From contig NZ_CP076448.1 of NCBI RefSeq assembly GCF_019203965.1, positions 2,495,001 through 2,559,000 of the forward strand: a stretch of 64,000 nucleotides of DNA. Direction: 5' to 3'. Positions 53,092 through 63,956 of this stretch are shown piece after piece. This DNA is from Elioraea tepida (GTDB lineage: Bacteria; Pseudomonadota; Alphaproteobacteria; Acetobacterales; Acetobacteraceae). Numbering within the stretch: position 1 is the stretch's first letter; each line of letters opens with the position of its first letter. Position numbers and translations under genes: made by a program. The notes below the pieces were generated by a model. It worked only from the letters and a program-made list of their open reading frames with translations. It had not been told where the DNA came from and made no database searches.

Positions 53092-53742
53092 ATGAGCGCA
53101 ACGATGAGGCAGGACGTGATCACGCTCGCCAACGAGAAGGTCGGCGAGATCGAGCTTCCCGACGCGCTGTTCGGTGCCGTGCCGCGAGCCGACATCATGG
53201 CGCGAGTGGTGCACTGGCAGCTCGCCAAGCGCCGAGCCGGAACCCACAAGGTCAAGGGGATGGGTGAGGTCTCCGGCACGACCAAGAAGCCCTACCGCCA
53301 GAAGGGCACCGGCCGGGCGCGCCAGGGGTCGCTGCGCAGCCCTCAGTTCCGCGGTGGCGGCGTGGTGCACGGGCCGGTCGTGCGCGACCATGGCTACGAA
53401 TTGCCGAAGAAGGTGCGGCGGCTCGGCCTGATCTCCGCTCTCTCGCAGAAGCGTGCCGAGGGCAAGCTTGTCGTGCTCGACGCTGCGACCAGCGAAGACG
53501 GCAAGACGGCGGCGCTTCGGCGGAAGGTCGAGGCCCTTGGCTGGCGGTCGGCGCTCGTGATCGACGGTGCGGCCGTGGACGAGCGCTTCCTGCGCGCCGC
53601 GCGGAACATCCCCGGCCTTGACGTTCTGCCGACGATCGGCGCGAACGTGTACGACATCCTCCGGCATGACGTGCTTGCGGTGACGACGGCCGGGATCGAG
53701 ACGCTGAAGAAGCGCCTCCGCGTCGAGGAGAAGGCGGCATGA
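53092..53742 (+). CDS. rplD: 50S ribosomal protein L4
   Basis: 216 residues. The tunnel loop [20 protein letters not shown] and [10 protein letters not shown] are intact, as is the C-terminal domain with [20 protein letters not shown]4 lines the exit tunnel and in gammaproteobacteria controls the S10 operon; no leader evidence for that is seen here. Its stop overlaps the rplW start (ATGA). Confidence 0.97.
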   Translation: MSATMRQDVITLANEKVGEIELPDALFGAVPRADIMARVVHWQLAKRRAGTHKVKGMGEVSGTTKKPYRQKGTGRARQGSLRSPQFRGGGVVHGPVVRDHGYELPKKVRRLGLISALSQKRAEGKLVVLDAATSEDGKTAALRRKVEALGWRSALVIDGAAVDERFLRAARNIPGLDVLPTIGANVYDILRHDVLAVTTAGIETLKKRLRVEEKAA

Positions 53743-54080
53743 GCGCGCGGTCGAAGCAGCGGGCGGCGGGTCGGCTTCCGCCAATCCCGCGGGAACGAAT
53801 GTACGAGATCATCCAGAGCCCGGTGATTACCGAGAAGGCGACCGCGATGTCGGGCGCCAACATCGTGGTGTTCCGCGTGCCGCTTGCCGCCACCAAGCCA
53901 GAGATCCGGCAGGCGGTCGAGGGGCTGTTCGGGGTCAAGGTCGCGGGCGTGCAGACGCTGATCGCCAAGGGCAAGACGAAGCGGTTCCGGGGGCGGGTCG
54001 GCCGGCGGCCGGACGTGAAGAAGGCGATGGTCCGCCTCGCGCCGGGCTTCTCGATCGACCTGACGACCGGGCTCAGCTGA
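53739..54080 (+). CDS. rplW: 50S ribosomal protein L23
   Basis: 113 residues. The core starts at [38 protein letters not shown] marks the rRNA-binding end. About 20 basic residues ([17 protein letters not shown]) precede the usual start, because translation probably begins at the ATG that overlaps the rplD stop. A second ATG at 53799 would give the shorter standard protein. L23 is the docking site for SRP and trigger factor. Confidence 0.94.
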   Translation: MSARSKQRAAGRLPPIPRERMYEIIQSPVITEKATAMSGANIVVFRVPLAATKPEIRQAVEGLFGVKVAGVQTLIAKGKTKRFRGRVGRRPDVKKAMVRLAPGFSIDLTTGLS

Positions 54081-54095
54081 GCGGGGAGCGGGAAG

Positions 54096-54929
54096 ATGGC
54101 GCTCAAGACCTTCAAGCCGGTGACGCCGAGCCTGCGCGGCACGGTGCTGGTCGACCGTTCGGAGTTGTGGAAGGGCAAGCCCATCAAGGCGCTCACCGAG
54201 GGCAAGGTGAGCACCGGCGGGCGCAATCATCACGGCCACATCACGGTGCGGTTCCGTGGCGGCGGGCACAAGCGTCGCTACCGCCTGGTCGACTTCAAGC
54301 GTCGCAAGTTCGACGTTCCCGCAACCGTCGAGCGGCTCGAGTACGACCCGAACCGCAGCGGCTGGATCGCGCTGATCAAGTACGCCGACGGGGAGCTCTC
54401 CTATATCCTCGCGCCGCAGCGGCTTCGCGCGGGCGACACGGTGGTGTCCGGCCAGAAGGTCGACATCAAGCCGGGCAATGCGATGCCGATGGCGGCGATC
54501 CCGGTCGGCACGATCATCCACAACATCGAGATGAAGCCCGGCGCGGGCGGCAAGCTCGCGCGCGCGGCCGGCACCTACGCTCAGCTCGTCGGCAAGGACG
54601 CCGGCTATGCGCAGATCAAGCTCTCCTCCGGGGAGCTTCGCGTGGTCCGGGCTGAGTGCATGGCGACGGTCGGTGCGGTGTCGAATCCGGACAACAGCAA
54701 TATCCAGATCGGCAAGGCTGGCCGGAAGCGCTGGCTCGGGCGGCGGCCGCACAATCGCGGCGTGGCGATGAACCCGATCGACCATCCGCATGGCGGCGGC
54801 GAGGGCCGGACCTCGGGCGGCCGCCATCCTGTCACCCCTTGGGGCAAGCCGACCAAGGGGGCGAAGACACGGCACAACAAGCGGACCGACCGGCTGATCA
54901 TCCGCCGGCGCAACGCGACGAAGGGCTGA
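54096..54929 (+). CDS. rplB: 50S ribosomal protein L2
   Basis: 277 residues. Markers are [40 protein letters not shown] and the peptidyl-transferase-near [21 protein letters not shown]2 is required for subunit joining and supports peptide bond formation. It starts 15 bases after rplW and ends four bases before rpsS. Confidence 0.98.
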   Translation: MALKTFKPVTPSLRGTVLVDRSELWKGKPIKALTEGKVSTGGRNHHGHITVRFRGGGHKRRYRLVDFKRRKFDVPATVERLEYDPNRSGWIALIKYADGELSYILAPQRLRAGDTVVSGQKVDIKPGNAMPMAAIPVGTIIHNIEMKPGAGGKLARAAGTYAQLVGKDAGYAQIKLSSGELRVVRAECMATVGAVSNPDNSNIQIGKAGRKRWLGRRPHNRGVAMNPIDHPHGGGEGRTSGGRHPVTPWGKPTKGAKTRHNKRTDRLIIRRRNATKG

Positions 54930-54933
54930 GGCG

Positions 54934-55212
54934 ATGGCTCGCAGCGTCTGGAAAGGGCCGTTCGTGGACGGCTACCTGCTCACCAAGGCCGAGGCCGCTC
55001 GAAGCTCGGGGCGGAACGAGATCATCAAGACGTGGTCGCGCCGTTCGACCATCCTGCCCCAGTTCGTCGGGCTGACTTTCGGCGTCTACAACGGCCACAA
55101 GTTCATCCCGGTGCAGGTGACCGAGAACATGGTCGGCCACAAGCTCGGCGAGTTCGCGCCGACGCGGACCTTCACCTCGCACGCGGCCGACAAGAAGGCG
55201 AAGCGGGGCTGA
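54934..55212 (+). CDS. rpsS: 30S ribosomal protein S19
   Basis: 92 residues. The start [39 protein letters not shown] and [20 protein letters not shown] are the standard S19 blocks. It binds the 30S head near S13 and tRNA. One base separates it from rplV. Confidence 0.98.
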   Translation: MARSVWKGPFVDGYLLTKAEAARSSGRNEIIKTWSRRSTILPQFVGLTFGVYNGHKFIPVQVTENMVGHKLGEFAPTRTFTSHAADKKAKRG

Positions 55213-55213
55213 G

Positions 55214-55621
55214 ATGGGCAAGCAGTCGATGCCGCGCCGGCTGTCCGAGACCGAGGCGCAAGCGGTTGCGCGCAACATCCGCGTCAGCCCGCGCAAGCTG
55301 AACCTTGTGGCCGAGATGATCCGCGGCCTGCCGGCGGCGGAGGCACGCGCCGCACTCACCTTCTCGAAGCGTCGGATTGCGAAGCTGGTGCGCAAGGTGC
55401 TCGACAGCGCGATCGCCAACGCCGAGAACAACCACAGCCTCGATGTCGACCGCCTCGTCGTGCGCGAGGCCACGGTGGGCCGGAGCGTGGTGATGAAGCG
55501 GTTCCACGCCCGCGCACGCGGCCGTGCGGCGCGCGTCGAGAAGTGGTTCAGCCACCTCACCATTATCGTCCGCGAGCGTCCCCAGGGCGGTGACGCGCGC
55601 GCTGAGCAGGGGGCCCGCTGA
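55214..55621 (+). CDS. rplV: 50S ribosomal protein L22
   Basis: 135 residues. Markers are [20 protein letters not shown], the helical [27 protein letters not shown] region and the tunnel beta-hairpin [20 protein letters not shown] glycine/alanine-rich tail ([14 protein letters not shown]) slightly extends the usual C-terminus. L22 reaches the nascent-chain exit tunnel. rpsC starts one base after its stop. Confidence 0.97.
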   Translation: MGKQSMPRRLSETEAQAVARNIRVSPRKLNLVAEMIRGLPAAEARAALTFSKRRIAKLVRKVLDSAIANAENNHSLDVDRLVVREATVGRSVVMKRFHARARGRAARVEKWFSHLTIIVRERPQGGDARAEQGAR

Positions 55622-55622
55622 G

Positions 55623-56300
55623 ATGGGGCAGAAGGTCAATCCCGTCGGGATGCGGCTTGGCATCAACCGCACCTGGGACAGCCGCTGGTTCGCCGACAAG
55701 AGCTACGCCGCGCTGCTGCATGAGGACCTGAAGCTGCGCAAGGTTCTGCGCGAGAAGCTGGCGCAAGCCGGCGTGGCGCGCGTGGTTATCGAGCGGCCGG
55801 CCAAGAAGGCGCGCGTGACGATCTATGCCGCCCGGCCGGGCGTGATCATCGGCAAGAAGGGGCAGGACATTGAGAAGCTCCGGGCAGATCTCGCGAAGCT
55901 CACGGGGTCAGAGGTGCACCTCAACATCGTTGAGATCCGCAAGCCCGAGATCGAGGCCGTTCTCGTAGCCGAGAACATCGCCCAGCAGCTCGAGCGCCGC
56001 GTGAGCTTCCGCCGCGCGATGAAGCGCGCGGTGCAGTCGGCGATGCGGCTCGGCGCCCAGGGAATCCGGATCAACTGCTCCGGCCGGCTGGGCGGGGCGG
56101 AGATCGCGCGCGTCGAGTGGTATCGCGAGGGGCGGGTGCCGCTGCACACCTTGCGCGCCGACATCGATTTCGGCCAGGCGACGGCGAAGACGACCTACGG
56201 CACCTGCGGCGTCAAGGTCTGGGTGTTCAAGGGCGAGATCATGGCCCACGACCCGATGGCCGTGGACAAGCGCGCGGCCGAGCAGGCGCCGCAGCGCTGA
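55623..56300 (+). CDS. rpsC: 30S ribosomal protein S3
   Basis: 225 residues. It starts [20 protein letters not shown] at ATG 55623; the upstream in-frame codons overlap rplV in another frame. The KH domain [20 protein letters not shown] and the C-terminal [20 protein letters not shown] segment are present. S3 lines the mRNA entry channel. A 50-base gap follows before rplP. Confidence 0.97.
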   Translation: MGQKVNPVGMRLGINRTWDSRWFADKSYAALLHEDLKLRKVLREKLAQAGVARVVIERPAKKARVTIYAARPGVIIGKKGQDIEKLRADLAKLTGSEVHLNIVEIRKPEIEAVLVAENIAQQLERRVSFRRAMKRAVQSAMRLGAQGIRINCSGRLGGAEIARVEWYREGRVPLHTLRADIDFGQATAKTTYGTCGVKVWVFKGEIMAHDPMAVDKRAAEQAPQR

Positions 56301-56350
56301 TCAGGTGAAGGGACGGGGGCTGCCGGCAACGGCGCCCCGGAGCGGGAACG

Positions 56351-56770
56351 ATGCTTCAGCCGAAGAAGACGAAGTGGCGCAAGGCCCACAAGGGGCGGAT
56401 CCGGGGCGAGGCGAAGGGCGGCACCAAGCTGAACTTCGGCAGCTACGGACTGAAGGCGCTCGAGCCTGAGCGGGTGACGGCGCGGCAGATCGAGGCCGCG
56501 CGCCGCGCGCTCACGCGCCAGATGAAGCGCCAGGGGCGCGTCTGGATCCGGATCTTCCCGGATGTTCCGGTGTCGAAGAAGCCTGCCGAGGTGCGGATGG
56601 GCTCGGGCAAGGGCAGCCCGGAGTTCTGGATCTGCCGGGTGAAGCCGGGGCGGATCATGTTCGAGCTCGACGGGGTGTCGGGCGAGGTGGCGCGCCAGGC
56701 ACTCGCGCTTGCCGCCGCCAAGCTGCCGATCCGCACCAAGGTCGTCTCGCGGATCGGTCTCGAGGGCTGA
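56351..56770 (+). CDS. rplP: 50S ribosomal protein L16
   Basis: 139 residues. [20 protein letters not shown], the RAALTRQ-type ITSxR region (here [20 protein letters not shown]) and [20 protein letters not shown] identify L16. It binds near the A site, where several antibiotics act. Three bases separate it from rpmC. Confidence 0.98.
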   Translation: MLQPKKTKWRKAHKGRIRGEAKGGTKLNFGSYGLKALEPERVTARQIEAARRALTRQMKRQGRVWIRIFPDVPVSKKPAEVRMGSGKGSPEFWICRVKPGRIMFELDGVSGEVARQALALAAAKLPIRTKVVSRIGLEG

Positions 56771-56773
56771 GCC

Positions 56774-56998
56774 ATGACCAAGATCGCGGAACTGCGGGCG
56801 AAATCGGCTGACGAATTGCGGGAGATGCTGCTCGCGTTGCGCAAGGAGCAGTTCAACCTGCGCTTCCAGCGGGCGACCGGGCAGCTCGAGGCAACGGGAC
56901 GGATCCGTGCGGTGCGTCGTGACATCGCGCGGATCAAAATGCTGCTCGGTGCGGAGAAGCGCGCCGGCGGCCGGGCCGCGGCCGGTGCGGGCGGTTGA
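56774..56998 (+). CDS. rpmC: 50S ribosomal protein L29
   Basis: 74 residues; the family core [27 protein letters not shown] and the [11 protein letters not shown] helix are complete. A short glycine/alanine-rich tail ([10 protein letters not shown]) is extra. L29 neighbours L23 at the tunnel exit. Confidence 0.96.
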   Translation: MTKIAELRAKSADELREMLLALRKEQFNLRFQRATGQLEATGRIRAVRRDIARIKMLLGAEKRAGGRAAAGAGG

Positions 56999-57011
56999 GG
57001 GAGCGAGGGCG

Positions 57012-57302
57012 ATGCCGAAGCGGGTTCTGACCGGCCGCGTGGTGAGCGACAAAATGGACAAGACCGTGACGGTGCTTGTCGAGCGTCGCGTGATGCACCC
57101 GATCTACAAGAAGTTCATTCGCCGCTCGAAGAGGTACGCCGCGCATGACGAGGCGAACCTCTGCAAGGAGGGGGACATCGTGCGCATCGAGGAGTGCCGG
57201 CCGATCTCGAAGCGTAAGACGTGGCAGGTGATCTCTCGGAACGGCGAGGCAGTTGCGCGCGCGGTGGGCGCGGCCGCGACGCCGTCGCGCGCCGGGGCGT
57301 GA
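57012..57302 (+). CDS. rpsQ: 30S ribosomal protein S17
   Basis: 96 residues. The OB-fold starts [20 protein letters not shown]; the [11 protein letters not shown] and [13 protein letters not shown] blocks confirm it. The C-terminus ([13 protein letters not shown]) is a low-complexity extension. ATG 57012 is 13 bases after rpmC; the longer in-frame start overlaps rpmC and is not used. Confidence 0.97.
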   Translation: MPKRVLTGRVVSDKMDKTVTVLVERRVMHPIYKKFIRRSKRYAAHDEANLCKEGDIVRIEECRPISKRKTWQVISRNGEAVARAVGAAATPSRAGA

Positions 57303-57312
57303 GGAGCAGGCG

Positions 57313-57681
57313 ATGATCCAGGTCGAGACCAATCTCGAGGTCGCGGACAATTCGGGTGCGCGCCGCGTCCAGTGCATCAAGGTGCTCGGCGGCTCGAAGC
57401 GGCGCACGGCGTCGGTCGGTGATGTGATCGTCGTCTCCGTCAAGGAGGCGATCCCCCGTGGCAAGGTGAAGAAGGGGGATGTGCATCACGCAGTGATCGT
57501 CCGCACCGCCTTCCCCGTCCGCCGCGGCGACGGCTCGGCGATCCGCTTCGACCGCAACGCGGCGGTGCTGATCAACAAGCAGCAGGAGCCGATCGGCACC
57601 CGGATCTTCGGGCCGGTGGTGCGCGAGCTGCGCGCGAAGAAGTTCATGAAGATCATCAGCCTCGCACCGGAGGTGCTCTGA
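57313..57681 (+). CDS. rplN: 50S ribosomal protein L14
   Basis: 122 residues. [20 protein letters not shown], the [15 protein letters not shown] block and [20 protein letters not shown] are diagnostic. L14 forms an intersubunit bridge. It is preceded by a GAGGAGCAGG site and rplX starts three bases later. Confidence 0.98.
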   Translation: MIQVETNLEVADNSGARRVQCIKVLGGSKRRTASVGDVIVVSVKEAIPRGKVKKGDVHHAVIVRTAFPVRRGDGSAIRFDRNAAVLINKQQEPIGTRIFGPVVRELRAKKFMKIISLAPEVL

Positions 57682-57684
57682 GCC

Positions 57685-58005
57685 ATGGCCGCCAAGATCA
57701 AAAAGGGCGACCGGGTGGAGGTGATCGCTGGCGCTGACAAGGGCAAGCGCGGCGAGGTTCTGCGCGTGATCCCGAAGGAGAACCGGGCGATCGTGCAGGG
57801 GGTCGCGATGGTCAAGCGGCACCAGAAGCCGAAGGGCGTGGGGAGCCCGGGCGGCATCATCGAGAAGGAGGCGCCGGTCCACCTCTCGAACCTGATGCTG
57901 ATCGACCCGAAGTCGGACAAGCCGACGCGCGTCGGGTTCAAGATTCTCGAGGATGGCCGCAAGGTCCGCGTCGCCCGCGTCTCGGGGGAGGTGATCGATG
58001 GCTGA
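57685..58005 (+). CDS. rplX: 50S ribosomal protein L24
   Basis: 106 residues. The KOW motif is [20 protein letters not shown], followed by [20 protein letters not shown]24 starts assembly of the 50S subunit. Its last eight bases overlap the start of rplE, indicating translational coupling. Confidence 0.97.
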   Translation: MAAKIKKGDRVEVIAGADKGKRGEVLRVIPKENRAIVQGVAMVKRHQKPKGVGSPGGIIEKEAPVHLSNLMLIDPKSDKPTRVGFKILEDGRKVRVARVSGEVIDG

Positions 58006-58558
58006 GACGACGACGGCGAAGCCGCGCCTGCAGCGGCACTACGAGACCGTGGTGCGCGAGGCATTGATGCGCGAGTTCGGCTACAAGAACCCCTTCGCCG
58101 TGCCGAAGCTCGAGAAGATCGTGATCAACATGGGGGTCGGCGAGGCGGCGGGCGACCAGAAGAAGCTCGACGCGGCGATGGCCGACCTTGCCCTCATCGC
58201 CGGCCAGAAGCCGGTCAAGACGCGCGCGAAGAAGGCGATCGCGGGCTTCAAGATCCGCGCCGGCATGCCGATCGGGGCGAAGGTCACGCTCCGTCGGGCG
58301 CGGATGTATGAGTTCCTCGACCGGCTGGTGACGATCGCGCTGCCGCGCGTGCGCGACTTCCGGGGCATCTCCGGCAAGGGCTTTGACGGGCGCGGCAACT
58401 TCGCGATGGGGCTGAAGGAACAGATCGTGTTCCCGGAGATCAACTACGACAAGGTCGACAAGGTGCGGGGCATGGACATCGTGATCTGCACCACGGCGAA
58501 GACCGACAGGGAGGCGAAGGCGCTGCTCAAGGCCTTTGACCTTCCGTTCACGAACTGA
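57998..58558 (+). CDS. rplE: 50S ribosomal protein L5
   Basis: 186 residues. Blocks [36 protein letters not shown] and [20 protein letters not shown] are complete. L5 binds 5S rRNA in the central protuberance. ATG 57998 lies inside the end of rplX; rpsN follows after 50 bases. Confidence 0.98.
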   Translation: MAETTTAKPRLQRHYETVVREALMREFGYKNPFAVPKLEKIVINMGVGEAAGDQKKLDAAMADLALIAGQKPVKTRAKKAIAGFKIRAGMPIGAKVTLRRARMYEFLDRLVTIALPRVRDFRGISGKGFDGRGNFAMGLKEQIVFPEINYDKVDKVRGMDIVICTTAKTDREAKALLKAFDLPFTN

Positions 58559-58608
58559 GCACGGAAAACCGCCGGCCGTCGTGCTGGCAGGTTCTGGAGG
58601 AATGCGGG

Positions 58609-58914
58609 ATGGCGAAGACGTCGTCGATCGAGAGGAACCGCAAGCGCGAGCGCATGGCGAGGCGCGACGCGGCGAAGCGGGCGGCGCTGAGGGCCTTGGT
58701 GAAGCGGAAGGACGCCTCGCCTGAGGAGCGTTTCGCGGCGATGCTGAAGCTCGCGGCAATGCCGCGCAATGGCGCGGCGGTGCGCGTGCGCCTGCGCTGC
58801 GAGTTGACCGGCCGTGCCCGCGGCAACTACCGCAAGTTCAAGCTCTGCCGCGTGGCCTTGCGCGAGCTCGCCTCGGCCGGGCAGATCCCCGGCATGATCA
58901 AGGCGAGCTGGTAG
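58609..58914 (+). CDS. rpsN: 30S ribosomal protein S14
   Basis: 101 residues, the long form without the CxxC zinc site. [24 protein letters not shown]-equivalent [20 protein letters not shown] and the C-terminal [15 protein letters not shown] are typical. S14 assembles late into the 30S head. It is preceded by a GGAGG-like site (TCTGGAGGAATGCGGG). Confidence 0.97.
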   Translation: MAKTSSIERNRKRERMARRDAAKRAALRALVKRKDASPEERFAAMLKLAAMPRNGAAVRVRLRCELTGRARGNYRKFKLCRVALRELASAGQIPGMIKASW

Positions 58915-58936
58915 GGCGGGGAGAGGAGCGAGGACG

Positions 58937-59335
58937 ATGGCGATCTCCGATCCGCTGGGTGACATGATCACCCGTATCCGAAATGCCCAGCGGGCACGCC
59001 GGGCAACGACGCGCGCGCCTGCCTCGAAATTGCACGCGAATGTCTGCGAGGTGCTGAAGCGCGAGGGGTTCATTCGCCACTGGAAGATCGTCGAGATCCG
59101 CCCGGGCGTGCGCGAGCTCGAGATCGAGCTCAAGTATTCGGAAGGTGAGCCGGTGATTAAGGAGATCACCCGAGTGTCGACACCAGGGCGCCGCGTTTAC
59201 TCGAAGATCAAAGAGCTGCCTCGGGTCTACAACGGGCTCGGCATCTCCATCCTGTCCACCCCGCGCGGGGTGATGAGCGACGCCGAGGCCCGCGCCGCCA
59301 ATGTCGGCGGCGAGGTCCTCTGCCGCGTGTTCTGA
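58937..59335 (+). CDS. rpsH: 30S ribosomal protein S8
   Basis: 132 residues. The start [20 protein letters not shown] and the C-terminal [20 protein letters not shown] then [11 protein letters not shown] are standard. S8 binds helix 21 of 16S rRNA and in E. coli represses the spc operon at the rplE site; conservation of that control here is not shown. Confidence 0.98.
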   Translation: MAISDPLGDMITRIRNAQRARRATTRAPASKLHANVCEVLKREGFIRHWKIVEIRPGVRELEIELKYSEGEPVIKEITRVSTPGRRVYSKIKELPRVYNGLGISILSTPRGVMSDAEARAANVGGEVLCRVF

Positions 59336-59358
59336 GCGCGCCGGAGGAGGGTCGAACC

Positions 59359-59892
59359 ATGTCGCGCGTCGGCAAGTATCCCGTTCCGCTTCCTGCAGGT
59401 GTCTCCGTCGCCGTTGCCGACGGGGTGCTCACGGCCAAGGGCAAGCTCGGCGAGCTCACGCTGCCGCTTTCGGAGGAGGTCACCGCCGCTGTCGAGGGCA
59501 ACCAGGTGGTGCTCCGCCCGCGCAGCAGCGAGCGGCGCGCCCGCATGCTGTGGGGCACCACGCGCAGCCTGGTCGCGGGAATGGTCAAGGGCGTGTCCGA
59601 GGGCTACGCGAAGTCGCTCGAGATCAACGGCACGGGGTTCCGCGCCGCGGTTCAGGGCAAGGAGCTTGTGCTGAACCTCGGCTTCAGCCACGAGATCCGC
59701 TACCCCGTTCCGGCTGGGATCAGGGTCACCTGCGAGAAGCCGACCTCGATCAGGATCGAGGGTATCGACAAGCAGCGGGTCGGGCAGGTGGCGGCCGAGA
59801 TCCGCGCCTTCCGCCGCCCCGAGCCCTACAAGGGCAAGGGTATCAAGTACGAGACGGAAACGATCCTCCGGAAGGAGGGGAAGAAGAAGTAG
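59359..59892 (+). CDS. rplF: 50S ribosomal protein L6
   Basis: 177 residues with the start [20 protein letters not shown], the central [20 protein letters not shown] and the C-terminal [20 protein letters not shown]6 lies near the sarcin-ricin loop. Two bases separate it from rplR. Confidence 0.98.
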   Translation: MSRVGKYPVPLPAGVSVAVADGVLTAKGKLGELTLPLSEEVTAAVEGNQVVLRPRSSERRARMLWGTTRSLVAGMVKGVSEGYAKSLEINGTGFRAAVQGKELVLNLGFSHEIRYPVPAGIRVTCEKPTSIRIEGIDKQRVGQVAAEIRAFRRPEPYKGKGIKYETETILRKEGKKK

Positions 59893-59894
59893 CC

Positions 59895-60257
59895 ATGGCG
59901 ACGAAGCGCGATCTCAGGGAGCGGCGGAAGGCGCGACTGCGCTTCCAGCTCCGCCAGAAGGGCGGCGGGCGGCCGCGGCTTTCGGTGTTCCGCTCCTCGA
60001 AGCACATCTACGCCCAGGTGATTGACGACAGTGTGGGGCGCACGGTGGCTGCTGCGTCCTCGCGCGACCCGGCGCTGAGGGAGGTGCTGAAGACCGGCGC
60101 CGACAAGGTGGCGGCGGCGGCGGTCGGCAAGCTCGTCGCCGAGCGGGCGATCGCCGCCGGGGTCTCGGCGGTGGTGTTCGACCGGGGCGCTTATCTCTAC
60201 CACGGCCGCGTCAAGGCGTTGGCCGACGCCGCCCGCGAGGGCGGGCTGGACTTCTGA
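59895..60257 (+). CDS. rplR: 50S ribosomal protein L18
   Basis: 120 residues. [36 protein letters not shown] and the C-terminal [20 protein letters not shown] identify L18, which binds 5S rRNA. The open frame extends far upstream through rplF, but ATG 59895 starts the conserved protein. Confidence 0.97.
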   Translation: MATKRDLRERRKARLRFQLRQKGGGRPRLSVFRSSKHIYAQVIDDSVGRTVAAASSRDPALREVLKTGADKVAAAAVGKLVAERAIAAGVSAVVFDRGAYLYHGRVKALADAAREGGLDF

Positions 60258-60284
60258 GCACGCGGCGCGAAGGGGCCAAAAGCC

Positions 60285-60869
60285 ATGGCACGTGAACCGA
60301 GGGAAGGCGGCCGGGGGCGCGAGCGCGGCGACCGCGAGGGCGAGGAGCTCGTCGACAAGCTGGTTGCGATCAACCGCGTGGCGAAGGTGGTGAAGGGCGG
60401 CCGGCGCTTCGCCTTCGCCGCGCTCGTCGTGGTCGGCGACCGCAAGGGCCGGGTCGGGCTCGGCGCCGGCAAGGCGCGCGAGGTTCCGGAGGCGATCCGC
60501 AAGGCGACCGACCAGGCGAAGCGGAACATGATCCGCGTGCCGATGCGCGAGGGGCGCACGCTGCATCACGATGTGGTCGGGCGCTTCGGGGCGGGCCGGG
60601 TCCTGCTCCGTTCGGCCCCGGCCGGCACCGGGATCATCGCCGGCGGCCCGATGCGCGCGGTGTTCGAGACCATGGGCATCGGCGACGTCGTGGCAAAGAG
60701 CCTCGGCACGAACAACGCCCACAACGTCGTGAAGGCGACCTTCGCCGGCCTGAAGGCGCTCAACTCGCCGCGCAGCGTCGCGGCACGGCGCGGCAAGAAG
60801 GTGAGCGAGCTTCTCGGGCGGCGCGACGCGCCGGTCGAAGGCGCAGTGCGGGAGACGGCAGATGCCTGA
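60285..60869 (+). CDS. rpsE: 30S ribosomal protein S5
   Basis: 194 residues. The dsRNA-binding fold has [20 protein letters not shown] and [20 protein letters not shown]; the C-terminal domain includes [20 protein letters not shown]5 is part of the mRNA helicase and fidelity centre. The N-terminus is short and highly charged. It overlaps rpmD by eight bases. Confidence 0.98.
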   Translation: MAREPREGGRGRERGDREGEELVDKLVAINRVAKVVKGGRRFAFAALVVVGDRKGRVGLGAGKAREVPEAIRKATDQAKRNMIRVPMREGRTLHHDVVGRFGAGRVLLRSAPAGTGIIAGGPMRAVFETMGIGDVVAKSLGTNNAHNVVKATFAGLKALNSPRSVAARRGKKVSELLGRRDAPVEGAVRETADA

Positions 60870-61059
60870 CGGGACGAAGCGCATCCGCATCACGCAGGTT
60901 AAGTCCGGGATCAACCGGCTTGAGGACCAGAAGCGGACGCTGGTCGGGCTCGGTCTGGCGCGGCTGCATCGGACGCGAGAGCTCGAGGACACGCCGGCGG
61001 TGCGCGGCATGATCCGCAAGGTCCGGCATCTCGTGAAGGTTGAGGAGGTCGCGGGCTGA
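60862..61059 (+). CDS. rpmD: 50S ribosomal protein L30
   Basis: 65 residues. [40 protein letters not shown] and [14 protein letters not shown] match L30. Its ATG lies inside the rpsE end (eight-base overlap), which couples their translation. Confidence 0.96.
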   Translation: MPDGTKRIRITQVKSGINRLEDQKRTLVGLGLARLHRTRELEDTPAVRGMIRKVRHLVKVEEVAG

Positions 61060-61111
61060 GGCTTGCGGCGAGCGGCCGCCGCGCTGTCGGGCCGGGGGCA
61101 GGAGAGAGGCG

Positions 61112-61588
61112 ATGAAGCTCAACGAACTGCGCGACAATGAGGGCGCGCGGCCGAAGTTCCGCCGGGTTGGTCGCGGCATCGGCAGCGGCAAGGGCAAGAC
61201 CGCCGGGCGCGGCGTGAAGGGCCAGAAGGCGCGCACCGGCGTGGCGCTGAACGGCTTCGAGGGCGGACAGCTGCCGATCTACCGCCGGCTGCCGAAGCGC
61301 GGGTTCAAACCGCTCGACCGTCGCGAATACTCCCCGCTGAACCTCGGGCGGCTCGACGCCGCGATCGAAGCGGGCCGGCTCGACCCGAGCAAGCCGATCG
61401 ACGAGGCGGCCTTGCGTGCGGCGGGCCTCGTGCGCAAAGGCCGGGTCGCGGGGGTTCGCCTGCTCGCGACCGGAGCCATCACCCGGCCCGTGCGGCTCGT
61501 GGTCTCCGGCGCCTCGGCCGCGGCGATTGCAGCGGTCGAGCAGGCGGGTGGTTCGGTGACGCTGCCCGCCGCCGCGGCAGAGGGCTGA
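61112..61588 (+). CDS. rplO: 50S ribosomal protein L15
   Basis: 158 residues. The basic N-terminal arm [40 protein letters not shown] and [19 protein letters not shown] are standard. ATG 61112 has GGAGAGAGG upstream; an earlier in-frame ATG at 61040 overlaps the end of rpmD. secY is 116 bases downstream. Confidence 0.97.
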   Translation: MKLNELRDNEGARPKFRRVGRGIGSGKGKTAGRGVKGQKARTGVALNGFEGGQLPIYRRLPKRGFKPLDRREYSPLNLGRLDAAIEAGRLDPSKPIDEAALRAAGLVRKGRVAGVRLLATGAITRPVRLVVSGASAAAIAAVEQAGGSVTLPAAAAEG

Positions 61589-61704
61589 GGGCGGGCGGCG
61601 GGGCGCGGTGCCGATTCGCCGGCGTGCGGCCGGCTTGATCGTTCCGGCCCTGGGAAGGCAGGGTCGCGCTCTGCCTCTGATGTGCCCCTGAGCGGAAGGA
61701 CAGC

Positions 61705-63048
61705 ATGGCCTCGGCCGCCGAACAGCTTGTAGCGAACCTGAATTTCGGGGTCTTCGCCAAGGCGACGGAGCTCAAGAAGCGGCTCTGGTTCACCCTTGGC
61801 GCGCTCATCGTCTATCGGATCGGCACCTACATCCCCGTGCCGGGGATCGACGCCGCGGTGATGGCCGAACTCGTGCGCAGCCACGGCAGCGGCATCCTCG
61901 GCATGTTCGACATGTTCACCGGCGGCGCGCTCGGGCGGATGACGGTGTTCGCGCTCAACATCATGCCGTACATCTCTGCGAGCATTATCATGCAGTTGAT
62001 GTCGGCCGCCTCGCCCACGCTCGAGGCGCTGAAGAAGGAGGGCGAGCAGGGGCGCAAGAAGCTGAACCAGTACACGCGCTACCTGACGGTGGTAATCGCC
62101 ACCTTCCAAGCCTATGGCATCGCGGTTGGGCTCGAGAGCATCCGCGGCTCCGTCGGGCCGGCGGTTGCGGAGCCTGGGTTCTTCTTCCGCTTCTCCTGCG
62201 TGGTGACGCTGGTCGGCGGCACGATGTTCCTGATGTGGCTCGGCGAGCAGGTCACGGCGCGCGGTGTCGGCAACGGCATCTCGCTGATCATCTTCGCCGG
62301 GATCGTCGCCAACCTGCCTTCCGCGCTCGCAGGCACGCTCGAGCTCGGGCGCACCGGAGCGATCAGCACCTTCGTGATCCTGTTCCTGCTCGTGATGGCG
62401 GTGGCGGTGATCGCCGCGGTCGTGTTCATCGAGCGCGCGCAGCGTCGGATCGTCGTGCAGTATCCGAAGCGCCAGGTGGGCAACCGGATGTTCGGCGGCG
62501 ACTCCACCCACCTGCCGTTGAAGATCAACACCGCGGGCGTGATCCCGCCGATCTTCGCCTCGTCGCTCCTGCTCCTGCCGGTGACGATCGCCGGCTTCTC
62601 GGGTGACGGCGGGCCCGAGTGGCTGCAGACGATCACGGCCGCTCTCGGCCATGGCCAGCCGCTCTACATGATACTCTACGCGGCGATGATCGTATTTTTC
62701 GCCTATTTCTATACGGCGGTCGTCTTCAACCCGGTCGAGACCGCGGACAATCTCAAGAAGTATGGCGGCTTCATTCCCGGCATCCGCCCCGGCCAGAACA
62801 CGGCGGAATACTTCGATTACGTCCTGACGCGTCTGACCACTGTCGGCGCGATCTATCTGGTGGCGGTGTGCCTGCTGCCGGAGTTCCTGATCGCGCGCTA
62901 CGGCGTGCCGTTCTACTTCGGCGGGACCTCGCTCCTGATCATCGTGACAGTGACGATGGATACGGTGGCCCAGGTGCAGAGCCACTTGCTTGCCCATCAG
63001 TACGAGGGCCTGATCAGGAAGGCGAAGCTGAGGGGGGGCAGACGGTGA
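61705..63048 (+). CDS. secY: Preprotein translocase subunit SecY
   Basis: 447 residues with ten membrane helices. Helix 1 and the plug follow [20 protein letters not shown]; further markers are [40 protein letters not shown] and the cytoplasmic loop [20 protein letters not shown]. SecY forms the protein-conducting channel with SecE (encoded at 36,386). The start ATG 61705 is preceded by GGAAGGA. The TGA stop overlaps the GTG start of adk. Confidence 0.98.
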   Translation: MASAAEQLVANLNFGVFAKATELKKRLWFTLGALIVYRIGTYIPVPGIDAAVMAELVRSHGSGILGMFDMFTGGALGRMTVFALNIMPYISASIIMQLMSAASPTLEALKKEGEQGRKKLNQYTRYLTVVIATFQAYGIAVGLESIRGSVGPAVAEPGFFFRFSCVVTLVGGTMFLMWLGEQVTARGVGNGISLIIFAGIVANLPSALAGTLELGRTGAISTFVILFLLVMAVAVIAAVVFIERAQRRIVVQYPKRQVGNRMFGGDSTHLPLKINTAGVIPPIFASSLLLLPVTIAGFSGDGGPEWLQTITAALGHGQPLYMILYAAMIVFFAYFYTAVVFNPVETADNLKKYGGFIPGIRPGQNTAEYFDYVLTRLTTVGAIYLVAVCLLPEFLIARYGVPFYFGGTSLLIIVTVTMDTVAQVQSHLLAHQYEGLIRKAKLRGGRR

Positions 63049-63698
63049 ACCTGATCCTGCTCGGCCCGCCAGGCGCGGGGAAGGGCACCCAGGCCAAGCG
63101 GCTGCAGGAACGGCACGGTCTCGCCCAGATCTCGACCGGCGACATGCTTCGCGCCGAGGTCGCCTCCGGCAGCCCGATCGGCAAGGAGGCGAAGGCGATC
63201 ATGGAAGCGGGGCAGCTCGTCCCCGATGCGCTGATCACCGCGATGCTTGCGAACCGGCTTCAGGCGCCGGATTGCGCGAGAGGGTTCATCCTCGACGGTT
63301 TCCCGCGCACCGCGCCCCAGGCCGAAGCGCTCGACGCGATGCTCGACCATCTTGGCCTCGCCCTCGATGCAGTGATCGAACTCAAGGTGGACGATGCCGC
63401 TCTCGTCGAGCGAATCGCGGGACGGTTCAGCTGCAAGAGCTGCGGCGCCGCCTATCACGACCGGTTCAAACGTCCGAAGGTTGAGGGGGTGTGCGATTTT
63501 TGCGGCGGCACCGAGTTCGTGCGGCGAGCGGACGACAAGCGCGAGACGGTCGCCGCCCGGCTCGAGGCCTATCACCGGCAGACGGCGCCGCTCCTTCCGT
63601 ATTACGCGGCCAGAGGGACGCTTCATACGGTCGATGGGATGGCGGAGATGGACGAGGTCACGCGTGCGATCGAGGCGGCGTTGCAGCGTGTGGCCTGA
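63045..63698 (+). CDS. adk: Adenylate kinase with zinc-binding LID
   Basis: 217 residues. The P-loop is [16 protein letters not shown], followed by [12 protein letters not shown] and [13 protein letters not shown]. The LID carries four cysteines (C130, C133, C150, C153), the zinc-stabilised type. It interconverts ATP and AMP with two ADP. Translation most likely starts at GTG 63045, overlapping the secY stop by four bases (GTGA). The placement after secY is the classical one. Confidence 0.97.
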   Translation: MNLILLGPPGAGKGTQAKRLQERHGLAQISTGDMLRAEVASGSPIGKEAKAIMEAGQLVPDALITAMLANRLQAPDCARGFILDGFPRTAPQAEALDAMLDHLGLALDAVIELKVDDAALVERIAGRFSCKSCGAAYHDRFKRPKVEGVCDFCGGTEFVRRADDKRETVAARLEAYHRQTAPLLPYYAARGTLHTVDGMAEMDEVTRAIEAALQRVA

Positions 63699-63744
63699 CG
63701 CCGGGAAAAGCCTCGCCAGGAGCGCAGGGATGCGCGGGCGGTGG

Positions 63745-63772
63745 TTGACAGGGAGAGGACCGAGGCTATAGT
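63745..63772 (+). promoter_or_regulatory. Sigma70 promoter for the rpsM cluster
   Basis: TTGACA (63745-63750), a 16-base spacer and TATAGT (63767-63772), close to consensus. The rpsM start lies about 185 bases downstream. The flank after the -35, TTGACAGGGAGAGGACC, differs by one base from that of the rpsL promoter. Confidence 0.75.
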
Positions 63773-63956
63773 CCCGCGCGTCCGGTGGCCCCCGCGGGGG
63801 AGGCCGCCATTCGCGCTTGCGTGTCCGGCAGCGCCGCGCCACCCGCCCGGGTTGGCACGGCCGGGCCGGGATGGATCGGCGGCTTGCTGGCATGGCGGGC
63901 CCGCCTCTGTGTTGTCGTTCTGGCCCTCGTGGCTGCTTGGCAGGGAGTGACCCGTC

